From: Halichondria panicea
Taxonomy: Eukaryota; Porifera; Demospongiae; Suberitida; Halichondriidae
Assembly: GCF_963675165.1 (NCBI RefSeq)
Contig: NC_087384.1
Coordinates: 3,300,315-3,364,314 of the forward strand
Reading direction: 5' to 3'
Length of the DNA: 64,000 nt
The stretch's first letter is position 1; each line of letters starts with the position of its first letter. The position numbers and the translations under genes are program-made. This document shows, in pieces, positions 54,101-64,000 of this stretch. Below the pieces are notes generated by a model that ran no database searches, had not been told where the DNA came from, and saw only the letters and a program-made list of their open reading frames with translations.

Positions 54101-55045
54101 AGTAATTGCACGTCGTCATTAACGACGTGCAATTACTGCCTTGACGACTGCACGTTCGAATAATGGCCGCGGCAATTTTTTTTACTGAAACTGCAGCTAA
54201 AAATGTCCTTAAAACTGCATCACAAACGATTAACAATCAATAGTATGGCTACTCGTGCAATTTGCGCCGAGTGCTATTAACCCATATTGCACTCTTATAG
54301 CCATACTATTAATTATACTAATCATCATTAAGGGCGTATAAAAAGATACAATACATGTAACTGACATCAATCCTACGTGCGAGCAGAAACTAAAGCCACA
54401 GACTGCGCGGATACACTATGTACTGTACACTGAATAGAATTAATATTACCAAGGGCTTATATAATTATAAAGTTCTAGAAGATTTTTCTTCATGCGCCCT
54501 TGAAAGTACTTTTCCACCGCATGACCCTCTCTCTTTTTTATACGCCCTTGCAATTGGTACAATGAGTAATGTTAGCAGCACTTAGCGGTTTGTATGGCAA
54601 TGTTTGCACATAGCTAGACGATATATACAGAATCCGCTCTATCTCCTCATGTGCTCCTGTCCTAACCATATAACTCTTCATTAAGAATCCAGTTGCAGTT
54701 CTTGTCTAACCACTGAGGCGGCAGAGTTACGTACCACACATTCATGTACATGTACCTTGACTTGAGAATCCCAACTGCTTACAGACCACATTCGCATCAT
54801 TGTCATCAAATCCATCGTCACATACTGTTCCCCATTCATTGTGGATACATACCTCTAGCCTACCCTCCAGGAAGGACACCTTATCAGCAAGCCGGATGGC
54901 ACCATTGTCACAAATTTCTGCATAAAATCATTGGAACATGCCTTGAATATAATTATTATGCTTGATCAAAAAGTTCACCTGAATTAACTGTCACCACAGT
55001 GCAGAGAAGAGCGATCAGACAAATGGTGTTTAACTTGGTATTCAT
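51145..55045 (-). CDS. Type I receptor: SRCR, two Ig-like, FN3-like, TM, tail with ITIM-like and NPxY motifs
   Basis: Seven exons: 55045-54979, 54917-54756, 53601-53425, 53126-52752, 52456-52172, 52108-51577 and 51469-51145; 640 aa. A signal peptide ([20 protein letters not shown]) is followed by one SRCR domain split over two exons ([40 protein letters not shown], then [20 protein letters not shown]). Ig-like 1 has CI ... GIYCCQV. Ig-like 2 has LECNTTG ... LIWSKD ... DSGTYECIA. An FN3-like domain has [10 protein letters not shown]. The TM is about residues 500-528 ([19 protein letters not shown]). The tail has SFYASI (Tyr582), NAYSTI (Tyr607), VRYSQL (Tyr628), NPSY and two NPVY. Extracellular recognition with phosphotyrosine signalling, possibly inhibitory, is inferred. 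The ligand is unknown. Confidence 0.85.
53649..53963. repeat. MITE with TACCGTAA ends in receptor intron
   Basis: Starts TACCGTAATACCTCTAAT and ends GATCTTACGGTA. The interior has internal repeats AAATA-GCGACACC and AAGCGACCGCCTT. Non-coding, between the SRCR exons. Confidence 0.6.
54101..54137. repeat. Perfect 16-bp hairpin in receptor intron
   Basis: AGTAATTGCACGTCGT (54101-54116) and its complement (54122-54137) around CATTA, next to repeated GTGATT-ATCGCG-like sequence. Confidence 0.75.
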
Positions 55046-56508
55046 TTCAATCTGTTGCAACAATTTTTTTTGTTTCATACACATTCCTTCATTACTTTTA
55101 TACCAATAAACTGCAACGGTACGGTGCGTCACTGTCTGTCATTCATACTCAGTAACAATTACAGTCTAAGTTTGTACAAGTGTCCATTCCATTGTATTCC
55201 TTACTATATTTAATTATGTTTATAGTTAACCGAATGTTTTGCGAGCATCAAACATAATTTTATGCGAACTTTTGCGAGGGTTGACCAATTCGCAATAGTT
55301 AAATCGCACAAGGTCAATTTTTCTGCTGATTTGGCTCATTCGCAAAGGTTTTTCACCAGAAAAATATTCTAGTAACATATACAGTAGGTAGCACACACTT
55401 AATACTATAATATAGCGAGTTTGTCGCCTATAACGTGTACCAGATAAGAAAAGCCTTGAGAAATTAATGTCACTTGTTTTAATTAACAAAAAGAATTGAG
55501 AAGAAAGCAATGATAGTTGATTCACGGTCTACAGACAGACATCTACCACCCTGGGGCAGCTTGGGCCAATCTTCTCATTCTCCTACGTGACAAAAGAGTT
55601 ACATGTACATAAAAACATGCATTGATGGACATGAACACTGTCATGTGGAACGTACTCCTATCATAATAAGGACTCTCTTAAAGGACACGTCGTTAATCAG
55701 GGCACTAGCTCTAGGTCATGCATGGTACCTGAGGTATATGCACACATTTAGATTCAAGACATGTTTGGGAAATCAAATGAAGTTACTGTAGGTTGTATTT
55801 CAAATGTACTAGCGGTTAACAAACCTTTCCAAAATGACCATTGACATAACATGTGCAGTAATTACATCCGTAGAGCGGGTTATTTTCGTGTGGTGGAAAT
55901 TCCGTACTTAATTAAGCATTAAAAGTGAAAAATTATTATGCGCAATAAGGTTTTACGTCACTATATTCTTAATTGGAAAGTGGTAGTTTACACAAAAATT
56001 TGCACCAACGAAAATTGCCTGCTATACGGATACGTAGTTTAATGTTAAATCAACCGTATCCAGATTATAAACTCCATGCCCAATGTACTTGCCTCTAAAT
56101 AGTGGACAGACAAGAAGCCATGCAAATAGAATAAACGCATGAAGATAGGAAATTGTATTTGCCCTCGAACTTGCTTTGCTAAATCAGCAATATTTTAACA
56201 ATGTGCTCTCAGTACAAAGGCCACTATTAAAAGATCTCACAGACTCGCTCTATTGGAGTTACAGCTGCTTCCCTTCTGGTCGCCTATATCTGTACACATG
56301 CAAGTGTCTTCGTTAATGGTATTCATAATTACTTAATTCGAAATGGTCATGTACATATTTGGATATAGTCGAGGGTCTAGTAGTGCATGTCGATGTAACT
56401 GCATGTGGACACAGTGAGCAATGTCATTATCAATTCCTTTTCTTTTTTGCCCATATTTCTTCCTAACTTCCCTAGAAAGGACAACCTTTCCGAAAGCCAT
56501 AATGTCCA
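55046..56508. other. Intergenic receptor-SMARCB1, with a CCGTAGAGC repeat
   Basis: 55868-56030 has ends CCGTAGAGCGGGTTATTTTCGTG ... CGAAAATTGCCTGCTATACGG, a diverged CCGTATAGC-family copy. 55226-55340 holds TTCGCAA/TTGCGA repeats in a 99-codon minus-strand frame with no protein features. No gene is supported. Confidence 0.55.
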
Positions 56509-58709
56509 CTATTCGGAGTGTCTGCTGTACATGTACAGTATCCTGTAGCAAAATTTGCTGTACCTTGTATTTCTGTCTTGGTCTCTCATCTTCTTCTCCA
56601 TTTCAGCATCAGAGAGCACCTGCAGTGTCGGTCCCCACTGCTCAGCATCCCCCAACTGACGTACTGGGAACTTGATTGAAGGGAGGGGGGCCTCGCTGCA
56701 GTGTACATTACATAACGTCATAGATAAAGGAGAGGGTTGCAACATATGCTACATAATTGTATCATCACTACATTGTATCATCGAAGAATGTGAGGCCTAA
56801 AGCAGATACACAACAATAAGCACGATCATGACTTTAAACTGCAGCATATCATGCACTTCTCACATATCAGGATTGCAGCACTTAGCCACTATAACTATAT
56901 GTACATGTAGTTATTTGCGTTTTTAGCTGCCGCTAGACTTCATCTTGCATTTGTACAATTATTTGTTGCTATATACATACGAGTACTAGCTGTAATAATC
57001 ACTTTTGCAATGCATCCATACCTACCTGAAAGCATAAGTTCGTGTATGCCAGCTCAGTTGTCCACGAATAGAGTATGCAATGGTTGTAACAAACTCTCCT
57101 CCCAAACCCAAGTCGGCACACAGCTGTCGGGCAAACTGCTCAGGGCTGTTGAGAGGATTGGTGAGATCCCATTCAAACTGGTCATTGAGGGAAATGTTGC
57201 CCACGTGAATATTTAGCTGTAAGGAAATGGATAGCAATTTCTGATTCATACATGTACATGTGTTGTGCTGTATCCATGTACATTTGTACATGGATACACA
57301 AAACGTCTTATCATCAAGGCTGATGACTTCTCAAAGACATAATATACATGTACATGTATGTACTTGTACATTTAAGTACTATGGAGACTCAGAGGCTATT
57401 TGACTATGAATAATCTGCAGGTCATCATCGCAAATACATTAACATGCAGATTACTCACGATTGTACAGTACACGTACAAAGCGTACCTTGATGATGACCC
57501 TCCTGTCCTCCTCGTCTTCTGGTATTATGTCCACCGAAAACTGCTCACATTGCTGGCGTATAGAGGAGGCTATGGCCGGAACAAATGAGGAGTTTGGCAG
57601 CTCAAGGTCATCACACAGAATCTCAGCAAATTGATCAGGACTCAACAAAGTGTCTGCATGCATGTATTACAATTATACGGGTGGGCATGTCAATGACTAT
57701 ACATATACGTACGTACTACACTGTAAGAGGGATGGTGGGATGTAAAATGTACATCTGATTTTTTGCTTTTTATCAAAGCGCGCGGCGCATAATTATCATA
57801 ATTCTATCTGTGGAAACGGGAGCTGGGCCACAATATCCGTGAGTACTATAATTATACTGTTTCATGAAGGCTAGTGAAGTTTAAGAAAACATTTACACAA
57901 AAATTGTACAGCTGTTTCCATACCGTTCTTGTTCCAGGTAAATGTGTCCCTAAGTTTTTGGCCGTCGATGTCAATGTCCAGTCTGATAGGAACCAACACC
58001 TCAGGTACAGAGGCTGCTTCGTACATTGCCTTAGGATTCTTATCTTCGTAGCTGCAAAAACATTGTTGACACTTGCTTTCTGAGTTATCATGTAGTGATA
58101 GTTTACGTGTACATGTAAGTTACATGTAAGAATTACATACACATACTGTAGGTAGTTGAATTTATACAGTACTAGTATAATCACTCACCATGTTGGGAAG
58201 CTCTTGACTTTTTTGGTGTTAGTCTTGTACCTGGCTATGGTAGTGGCACAAGGCACAGCGTCTAAGTGGTAGGAGCTCCCAGGAATTGTGGCTATCCATG
58301 GGCTTTTCTTAGAGCCTCTCGTGCCAGTACCTGAGTTGCTATGTTGTGTAGAAGGAGTCCTGTCCACATTACTTGACGAAGACACCACAGTATCAAACCC
58401 AAATGCTGATCTGTACTTCTCATCGTTCATAGTTAGAACGTCCTCGATTTCAGACACTTTGACAATTTGTACGTTAGTGGATACATTGTTATAGCCATAT
58501 CCTATCTGCTCACTGGCATGTTTTCGCTCCTCGTAAGTCATTTTTCTCTTCCATAGCCCAGGATAACGTTTGTAGAGATCTCCTCGAAATAGACGGAAGT
58601 AGTTACCAACCTCAGAGCCTAGCATGTACTCGTCACCATCCTCCACGAGACTAAATGATTTTGGACGGGGACCATAGGTTTTCATGGTAGTGCACAATTT
58701 CGAGGACAT
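56509..58709 (-). CDS. SMARCB1: SWI/SNF chromatin-remodelling subunit SMARCB1/SNF5
   Basis: Six exons: 58709-58189, 58051-57924, 57653-57487, 57216-57026, 56695-56564 and a tiny last exon near 56509-56524. The N-terminal winged-helix DNA-binding domain has [24 protein letters not shown] linker has [16 protein letters not shown] and [14 protein letters not shown]. Two SNF5 repeats follow: [19 protein letters not shown] ... [12 protein letters not shown] ... [12 protein letters not shown], and [18 protein letters not shown] ... [21 protein letters not shown]. The C-terminal helix has [17 protein letters not shown]. It is a core BAF subunit that contacts the nucleosome acidic patch. The C-terminus ends in about RHSE rather than the family's MRRLANTAP-like tail; the acceptor choice (56523 or 56526) leaves this uncertain. 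It is head to head with TCHP. Confidence 0.92.
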
Positions 58710-59379
58710 CTTAGAGCCTAGTACAGTGTATCAGTGCAGTGCCTGTTGTACAATATGCATGAGGTGTACAAAAAACACATATAAAACGGTGTGCTTATGT
58801 AGATTATATTTGGCCACAAAATTATTTATAGACTGATGTCAGAGCTCTTGGATCTTTGCAGGTAAACTCACAGAACAATTATCAATTGTAAACATCACCA
58901 GTGCACTTACAGTGTAACCAGAGGCTCTGGTTTCTAACTTGATCTAGGACGTTTTCACTTGGCATTTGCTTCTAATTAATGTGCACCCAAATACTTTTGT
59001 TTTTCCATGGTGAATTTAAGCCAACACGTACTGTTGCAACTGAACACACCACCAAGATCTGCTATATCTACACATGCTACTATCTAGCCTACTAGGCCAG
59101 ACAACTCTAATAAAGTAAGTGTCGTGAATGCATAATTATAAACTCGCATCCTCTGACCTTGTTTAGTTGTTTAATTCCCTATACGTATACTCTTATATCT
59201 ATATGCTTTGATATTGATAGTGCTTAAATTTAGCGGGTTGTCTTGCCTAACGTGGGAGAATTGAGGTCTTTCGAGTCGATAGGGCAGCAGAGTCTCACCA
59301 AGTAGATCAATCATTGAATGACAGTTATAGCTATAATTATTATGCTGCGCTGGTTACCCGTACCCTGAGGCCATCATCT
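58710..59379. promoter_or_regulatory. Divergent intergenic region SMARCB1-TCHP
   Basis: About 0.84 kb lies between the two ATGs. No TATA box or CpG cluster stands out and there is no ORF. It must carry both promoters. Confidence 0.35.
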
Positions 59380-59382
59380 TTT

Positions 59383-59606
59383 TATACATCCCCTCTCTCT
59401 AGATGGCTCTCCCCACATTAAAGGTCATACTACAAAGTACACCGTCCCCACTCTATGGCAATGTCAATAGTTATAGCTATAATTATTATGCTGTGCTAGT
59501 TACCCTAAGGCTATCATCTTTTTTTTTTATACATCCCCTCTCTCTAGATGGCTCTCCCCACATTAAGGTCGTACTACAAAGTACACCGTCCCCACTCTGT
59601 GGCTGA
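59383..59606 (+). repeat. 145-bp tandem duplication spanning TCHP exon 1 start
   Basis: CATCATCTTTTTATACATCC through ATGGCTCTCCCCACATTA to GTACACCGTCCCCACTCT occurs at 59383-59458 and again at 59512-59603. The first copy also has an ATG (59403) but adds one A after CATTA, which puts it out of frame. Confidence 0.85.
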
Positions 59607-62600
59607 GGGACGCATCGTAAGCAGGAGAGTGTTGGAGGAGGATGTCAGGCAGAGATGGGCAGAGAACTCAAAATACTTCAACAGTTCCAACGTGAGAGCC
59701 AGCAAACAGGAGGCCTGGACATCCAGTAAATCGTTCCAGGGCAGGTGTGTGCTGCAGCTATTACATTTCACTTCAAGCAGAAAACTATTAATTTGCTGGA
59801 TATGCATGGTTTCATAGTGGGACGTTATAAACTTGATTGCTATAATTATTATTATACTACACGTATGCAGAATTTACAGATGTTGTATGTACCTGTATGG
59901 AATCGAATGTATCCCTCGTTTAATAATGGTCGATTACATACGTTTTCCAATAGCATGGATGCATACCACAAGAGAGGTATTGAGGAAGAGAAGAGAAGAA
60001 AACTTCTGGTCAGAAGGCAGAGATTAAGTGAACTGCTTGAAAAGGAAAATAAAGAATACGAGGTATTGACCTAGGCTTGTGAGTGTGTAGTTGTACAGTA
60101 CATGTGCCCTTAATATTACATGTATATCAGGGCTCCATGGTATATGTCTGTGTCCATCCTATTGTGTTAAATCCCAGGGGGGCGAAATACCCCCCTCGCC
60201 CCCCCCCTCAATGCAGCCCTGTATATGTATACGTGTAGTTGTTGTTTAATTTCCGTTGTACGTGTAGGTTGAGTTGAAGTCACGCTCTCCTGATCAGTTG
60301 GCAACCATGAGAGATAGGTATGGCTATATTGTGCATAATTATATGCGTGTGCTGAGTATTTATGTTTTTTAGAGCTGAACATCTCAAAGGGCAACGTGAA
60401 AAAGAAAGGAAAATGGTAAGCCAGTTGTAGTAATTCAGAAAGGCACAATTGATTTGCACCAATTATTATGTCAAGTAATTTGTTACCCTTCACATAGTGC
60501 AATTTTAGATACACTGTACATGTACATACAGTGTATAGAGAAGTATCAAACAAGCAGTCTCTGTGTCAGCTTTTCACTTATGCAGGAAGACAAAAAATAT
60601 GTATATGCCATGTCTTGCCTACAGGTTGTTCATCTCTTCAGATAGCATTTTCAAATCGCCTGTAGGCCGGTCGAGCTGTAGCTTGAATGTTTCAAATAGG
60701 TCTCCTGGGCATCTCCATGCTCTAGTTTGAATAACTCGCCATCTCGCACCAAGTCAGTGTAATTATCAGTAGCGTGTAAAATAATTTCGTAGTGTATAAT
60801 ATACACTACGAAATTTTATATAATAGAGATTTTATCTATCCAACTACAACTTCTACAACACTAATTATACTTTCTGTAATGCAAGTTGGTATACATGCAG
60901 GAAATCGATTTACGTGTTTTACAAACTCGCAACGGTAGCTGACAGTTACTTACTTTGCAGATAGCGGATGAAAAATTTTATGAGCACTGGAAGGACAACT
61001 GTCCTGAGCTTAGAAAAGTGGAGTCCAGGGAAACGAATAAACATATTGTCAGTGAGTGGGGGAAACAAAGGGAAAGAAGAGAACAGGTACAAACCTCTGT
61101 GGCATGCATTGTTAAGTGCAACATAATTATACTGCTCTTATTTTGCTTATACATGTATAATACAGGAATTGGAAACAGCAAGACAAGAGAAAAAAATGTT
61201 CGTATAATAATTATGTAGACAAGTTATATACACTAACAAGAGTTAAAATTCTATTTTCTAGCTATGTACATATCTCACCACACTATTAATCAGAATTCTT
61301 TGTGCTATAGGTATGAGTTGGAGTTGGAGCAAGATAGGTTGGCGGCCCTGAAACTACAGGACAAGGAGCAAGAGAGGCAAAAGAAGTAATGTTGTCTATG
61401 TTGTATTCAGCACTCATTCACATATAATTATACACACACACGTATGTAATTTCCTTTGATGGTTTTTGTAGGGAGCTCAAGGAGCACAGTGAGGTGCTCA
61501 AACTACAAATGAGAGAAATCAAACGAAGAGAGAAGGAGGTCAGTCATAATAATTATTACTACTGTACACACACTATACTCGTCGATTCCAGGCTGCTCTG
61601 CTGGAACAAAAACAGGCTAAACTAATTCAGGATCAAATTGAACTGCAGAAGGCGGTAAGGTTTTAACTACTTGTACATGCATGGCTGTTGTGTTTGCAAT
61701 GTGTATAGGTGCTTGTATAGTACGCCATACACTTGTAAACCTTGACTAATCAGACATATCCTTGTAGGAAGATTCAAGGAAAGCAATGGAGGAAAAACGA
61801 AAAAAGAGTGAACTACGGTATACATTAACTTCGTGGAGCAGCAGGTTCTATTAAATAATTATGTTACACACCGCAGGAGATTTCTCATCCATCAATGCAA
61901 GGCTCAGCTTCGAAGAAAAAGTCAACAGATACAAGAGTCACTGGTTAGTGCTGTAGTATTGGTCGATAAAACCATGCATGCAGTATTTACCATGCGTACG
62001 TTTACTGTTAAAAATTTTAAATTCAGGAATTAGATCTTGCAATCCTTGAAGATTTGGCAGAAAAGGTAGGTTTTTAACTTTTTAGCAAGCCAGACAAAAT
62101 TATCTGTAAATTATTATATCAATTTAACTACTCGTATGTACATGTACAGTTGTATGTGTGAGCTAGCTAGTTACACTAATTTTCTGTACTGGTATGTACA
62201 CGTACGTACATGACGTAATAATGCAGATTTTATGTTCAGAGTGTTCACTGTAAGAAATGCTTGACTGCAGGAAAAGGAAGAGCAATCATTACACACTGCT
62301 CGTAGGGAGAGAGCTCGTGCAGATACCCTATGGATGAAGGAGGTTATTGTCGAATTACACACTCTTATTTATGTAGCTATACCACTAGTAAAATTGACTG
62401 TTGTAGTTTTTCATGTGCTCTATAATATAATTATTTGAATGGATGACCCTCGTGTTACAGATGGTCACTAAACAACTGGAGATCGAAAAGCAAAGAGAAT
62501 TGGAATTGGACAATATGTACCGGTGGGAATTAATTTCGTTTCTGTTTGTGTTTAGGTACCATGATGGAGAGTGGGGGGGGGGGGGGAGAGAGAAAGTGAG

Positions 62601-64000
62601 GAAGCATGGGGGTGGTGAGCTGAGAAGTATGTGCTCATAATTATTTTATCCTGTACGTACAGCAGTATATACTTGTACATTGTAAAAATCAGCATGTCAA
62701 GCCCCAATAATGGTGGCAGTGGTGTAAATTAATCAGTCCAGATGGAAAATTATGGAAATTACATGTACTAGGTACAGTATATACTGGCAACTTATTGTAG
62801 TAATTGGCTCATGAAGACCCCTTGTTTCGAACTACAAACACAATGCATGTGGGGATTAAATAAGAATAGCTGGTTAACATAATGCTTGTTAGTGCACTCT
62901 CGCGAAGAGGCAATATAATTTTATAGTGCTCTGATAGTATACCATACCTACGTAGTTGTCACCTCAACTTCAACTTTATTCCTTCTCCAGAGAAGAGGCT
63001 GCCCGACTGTGGCAAAAGCGTGAGGCAGAGTGGGAAAAAGAACAGCAAGCGAGAGAGCGGTTAATGAAAGAGGTATTAATTGATCGACCTTGTTGTACGT
63101 ATAATTACTTATGTTTACAATGTCTTGTGATTGTTTAATGAGTGAATAATGTACGTTGCACTACAGAGTTTCAGATTGTCCATATTTCAGGTATTTGAAG
63201 AGCGAAAACAACAGATTAATGTGAAAATGGATGTACTTAAAGAAGAGCAGGTATCTACATGTACATGTATGTGCCTGTAGAGTACCATACCATATAATGT
63301 ACAAAGGCCTAGATACATACAGGCGTATAATTATGATCTGTTATACTAGCATGAACCTACCATTTACATGCATAATTATGTATGTAATGTTTGGACAATA
63401 ACCTTATAAGAAAGGTGGTGGTGCGTGTGGTAATTATAAGGCATTCAATCTGGACTAGTGACTATTTGTATTATCCACTGCATGGTATTACAGGACTATT
63501 AATGTTCTCTCACTATAATTAAATTATGGGGTACAGTGTAACAGTGGCATACATGTACATGCATGCAATTTAGCTATTGCTTGTTGTGACACGTGTATAG
63601 TCTCAGTCGATTCAAGAGCGTGAGAGACTGATTGAGGAGATGGAGGTGGAGGTGGAAAGAGAGGAGGCTGAAGCCACCGCCAGACAGAGAGATACTGCCA
63701 TGATGGCACAAGGATGGCACCAACAAGTATGCCATACATACATACATGTCATGTTTATATAAAGCTTATGAACATGTTGTAACATTGTGGTGAAGGGGGT
63801 AGAATGTACGTGGCTGAACACTGAGAACAGTTTTTAATGTTAACAAAAATCCCTAACACTCTTGTATAGATCAAGGAGAAAACAAGGAAGGAAGAAATAG
63901 AATATATGAGGTACCAGCGAGAACAGGAAGAGCAGAGGTACATGCATGCATGCTATATGAGTTCAAGTGATGAATTCTTGCTATTATAGGATGGCTGAAG
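59548..64000 (+). CDS. TCHP: Trichoplein (TCHP), 3' end outside window
   Basis: At least 19 short exons: 59548-59740, about 59955-60063, 60268-60312, 60371-60416, 60961-61086, then 61167, 61311, 61472, 61591, 61768, 61877, 62025, 62271, 62461, 62992, 63191, 63602, 63871 and 63990 onward. The start MALPTLRSYYKVHR and RQRWAENSKYFNSSNVRASKQEAWTSSKSFQ match vertebrate trichoplein. Later blocks also match: KFYEHWKDNCPELRKVE, RRKSQQIQESL, RLWQKREAEWEKEQQARERLMKEV. The rest is a Glu/Arg/Lys-rich coiled coil. Trichoplein is a centriole and keratin-filament protein that restrains primary cilium assembly through Aurora A. The frame is intact as far as it runs. The preferred ATG is the second of two duplicated ones. 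Confidence 0.9.
60782..60816. repeat. Perfect 16-bp hairpin in TCHP intron
   Basis: AATTTCGTAGTGTAT and ATACACTACGAAATT around a short AAT spacer. Non-coding, probably a small foldback element. Confidence 0.75.

Noticed and set aside
55226-55525. 99-codon minus-strand ORF
   Set aside because: It has no domain, and much of it is made of repeated TTCGCAA/TTGCGA segments typical of a MITE.
1-64000. tRNA or rRNA genes
   Set aside because: I saw no cloverleaf with A and B boxes and no rRNA-like conserved blocks; a tRNA scan would be needed to be sure.

Overview
The window is from an animal genome: AT-rich, dense in short GT-AG introns, and carrying conserved metazoan genes (SMARCB1/SNF5, trichoplein, an SLC18B1-type transporter) beside lineage-specific multidomain receptors and adaptors. 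The gene repertoire (SRCR-Ig receptor, kinase-NHL fusion, MATH-RING-B-box ligase, DED adaptor) and compact introns suggest a sponge, probably a demosponge. This is an inference; another early-branching animal is not excluded. Exon joins below were made by eye from GT-AG sites and reading-frame continuity.

Region 1 (1-23.7 kb): a tandem array of small secreted CUB-like genes, each with two exons, in alternating A and B types (A1 partial, A2, B1, A3, B2, then a relic A promoter). A kelch pseudogene and dispersed repeats lie between them. B1 has a 2-bp frameshift in its signal peptide.

Region 2 (8563-18367): a 9.8-kb DNA transposon with near-perfect 35-bp terminal inverted repeats and a 4-bp AAGA target duplication, inserted exactly at the start codon of A3. 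It carries two divergent intron-rich genes. The minus-strand gene encodes a ~924-aa DUF7869-like transposase candidate. The plus-strand gene encodes a ~758-aa protein joining a ParB-like domain to a beta-order DNA N4/N6-methyltransferase-like domain with a degenerate catalytic motif. Palindromic CCTAAATTTAGG repeats cluster near both ends. This is the most novel system in the window.

Region 3 (27.2-31.3 kb): an SLC18B1-like MFS transporter on the minus strand.

Region 4 (31.3-38.1 kb): nested mobile elements. A Ty3/gypsy element with identical 147-bp LTRs and an intact 1330-aa Gag-Pol sits in a LINE 3' fragment, which sits in a TIR element with 9-bp target duplications, beside two further small inverted-repeat elements.

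Region 5 (38.9-48.0 kb): a signalling cluster. A MATH-RING-B-box-coiled-coil ligase and a TKL-like kinase-NHL protein are head to head 43 bp apart, and a DED-domain adaptor gene lies antisense inside the kinase's first intron. The DED gene has an in-frame TAA.

Region 6 (51.1-55.0 kb): a type I receptor with SRCR, two Ig-like domains, an FN3-like domain, a transmembrane segment and a tail with ITIM-like and NPxY motifs.

Region 7 (56.5-64 kb): SMARCB1 (minus) and trichoplein/TCHP (plus, running off the window) head to head. Several MITE-like families and perfect hairpins are scattered through introns and intergenic DNA.
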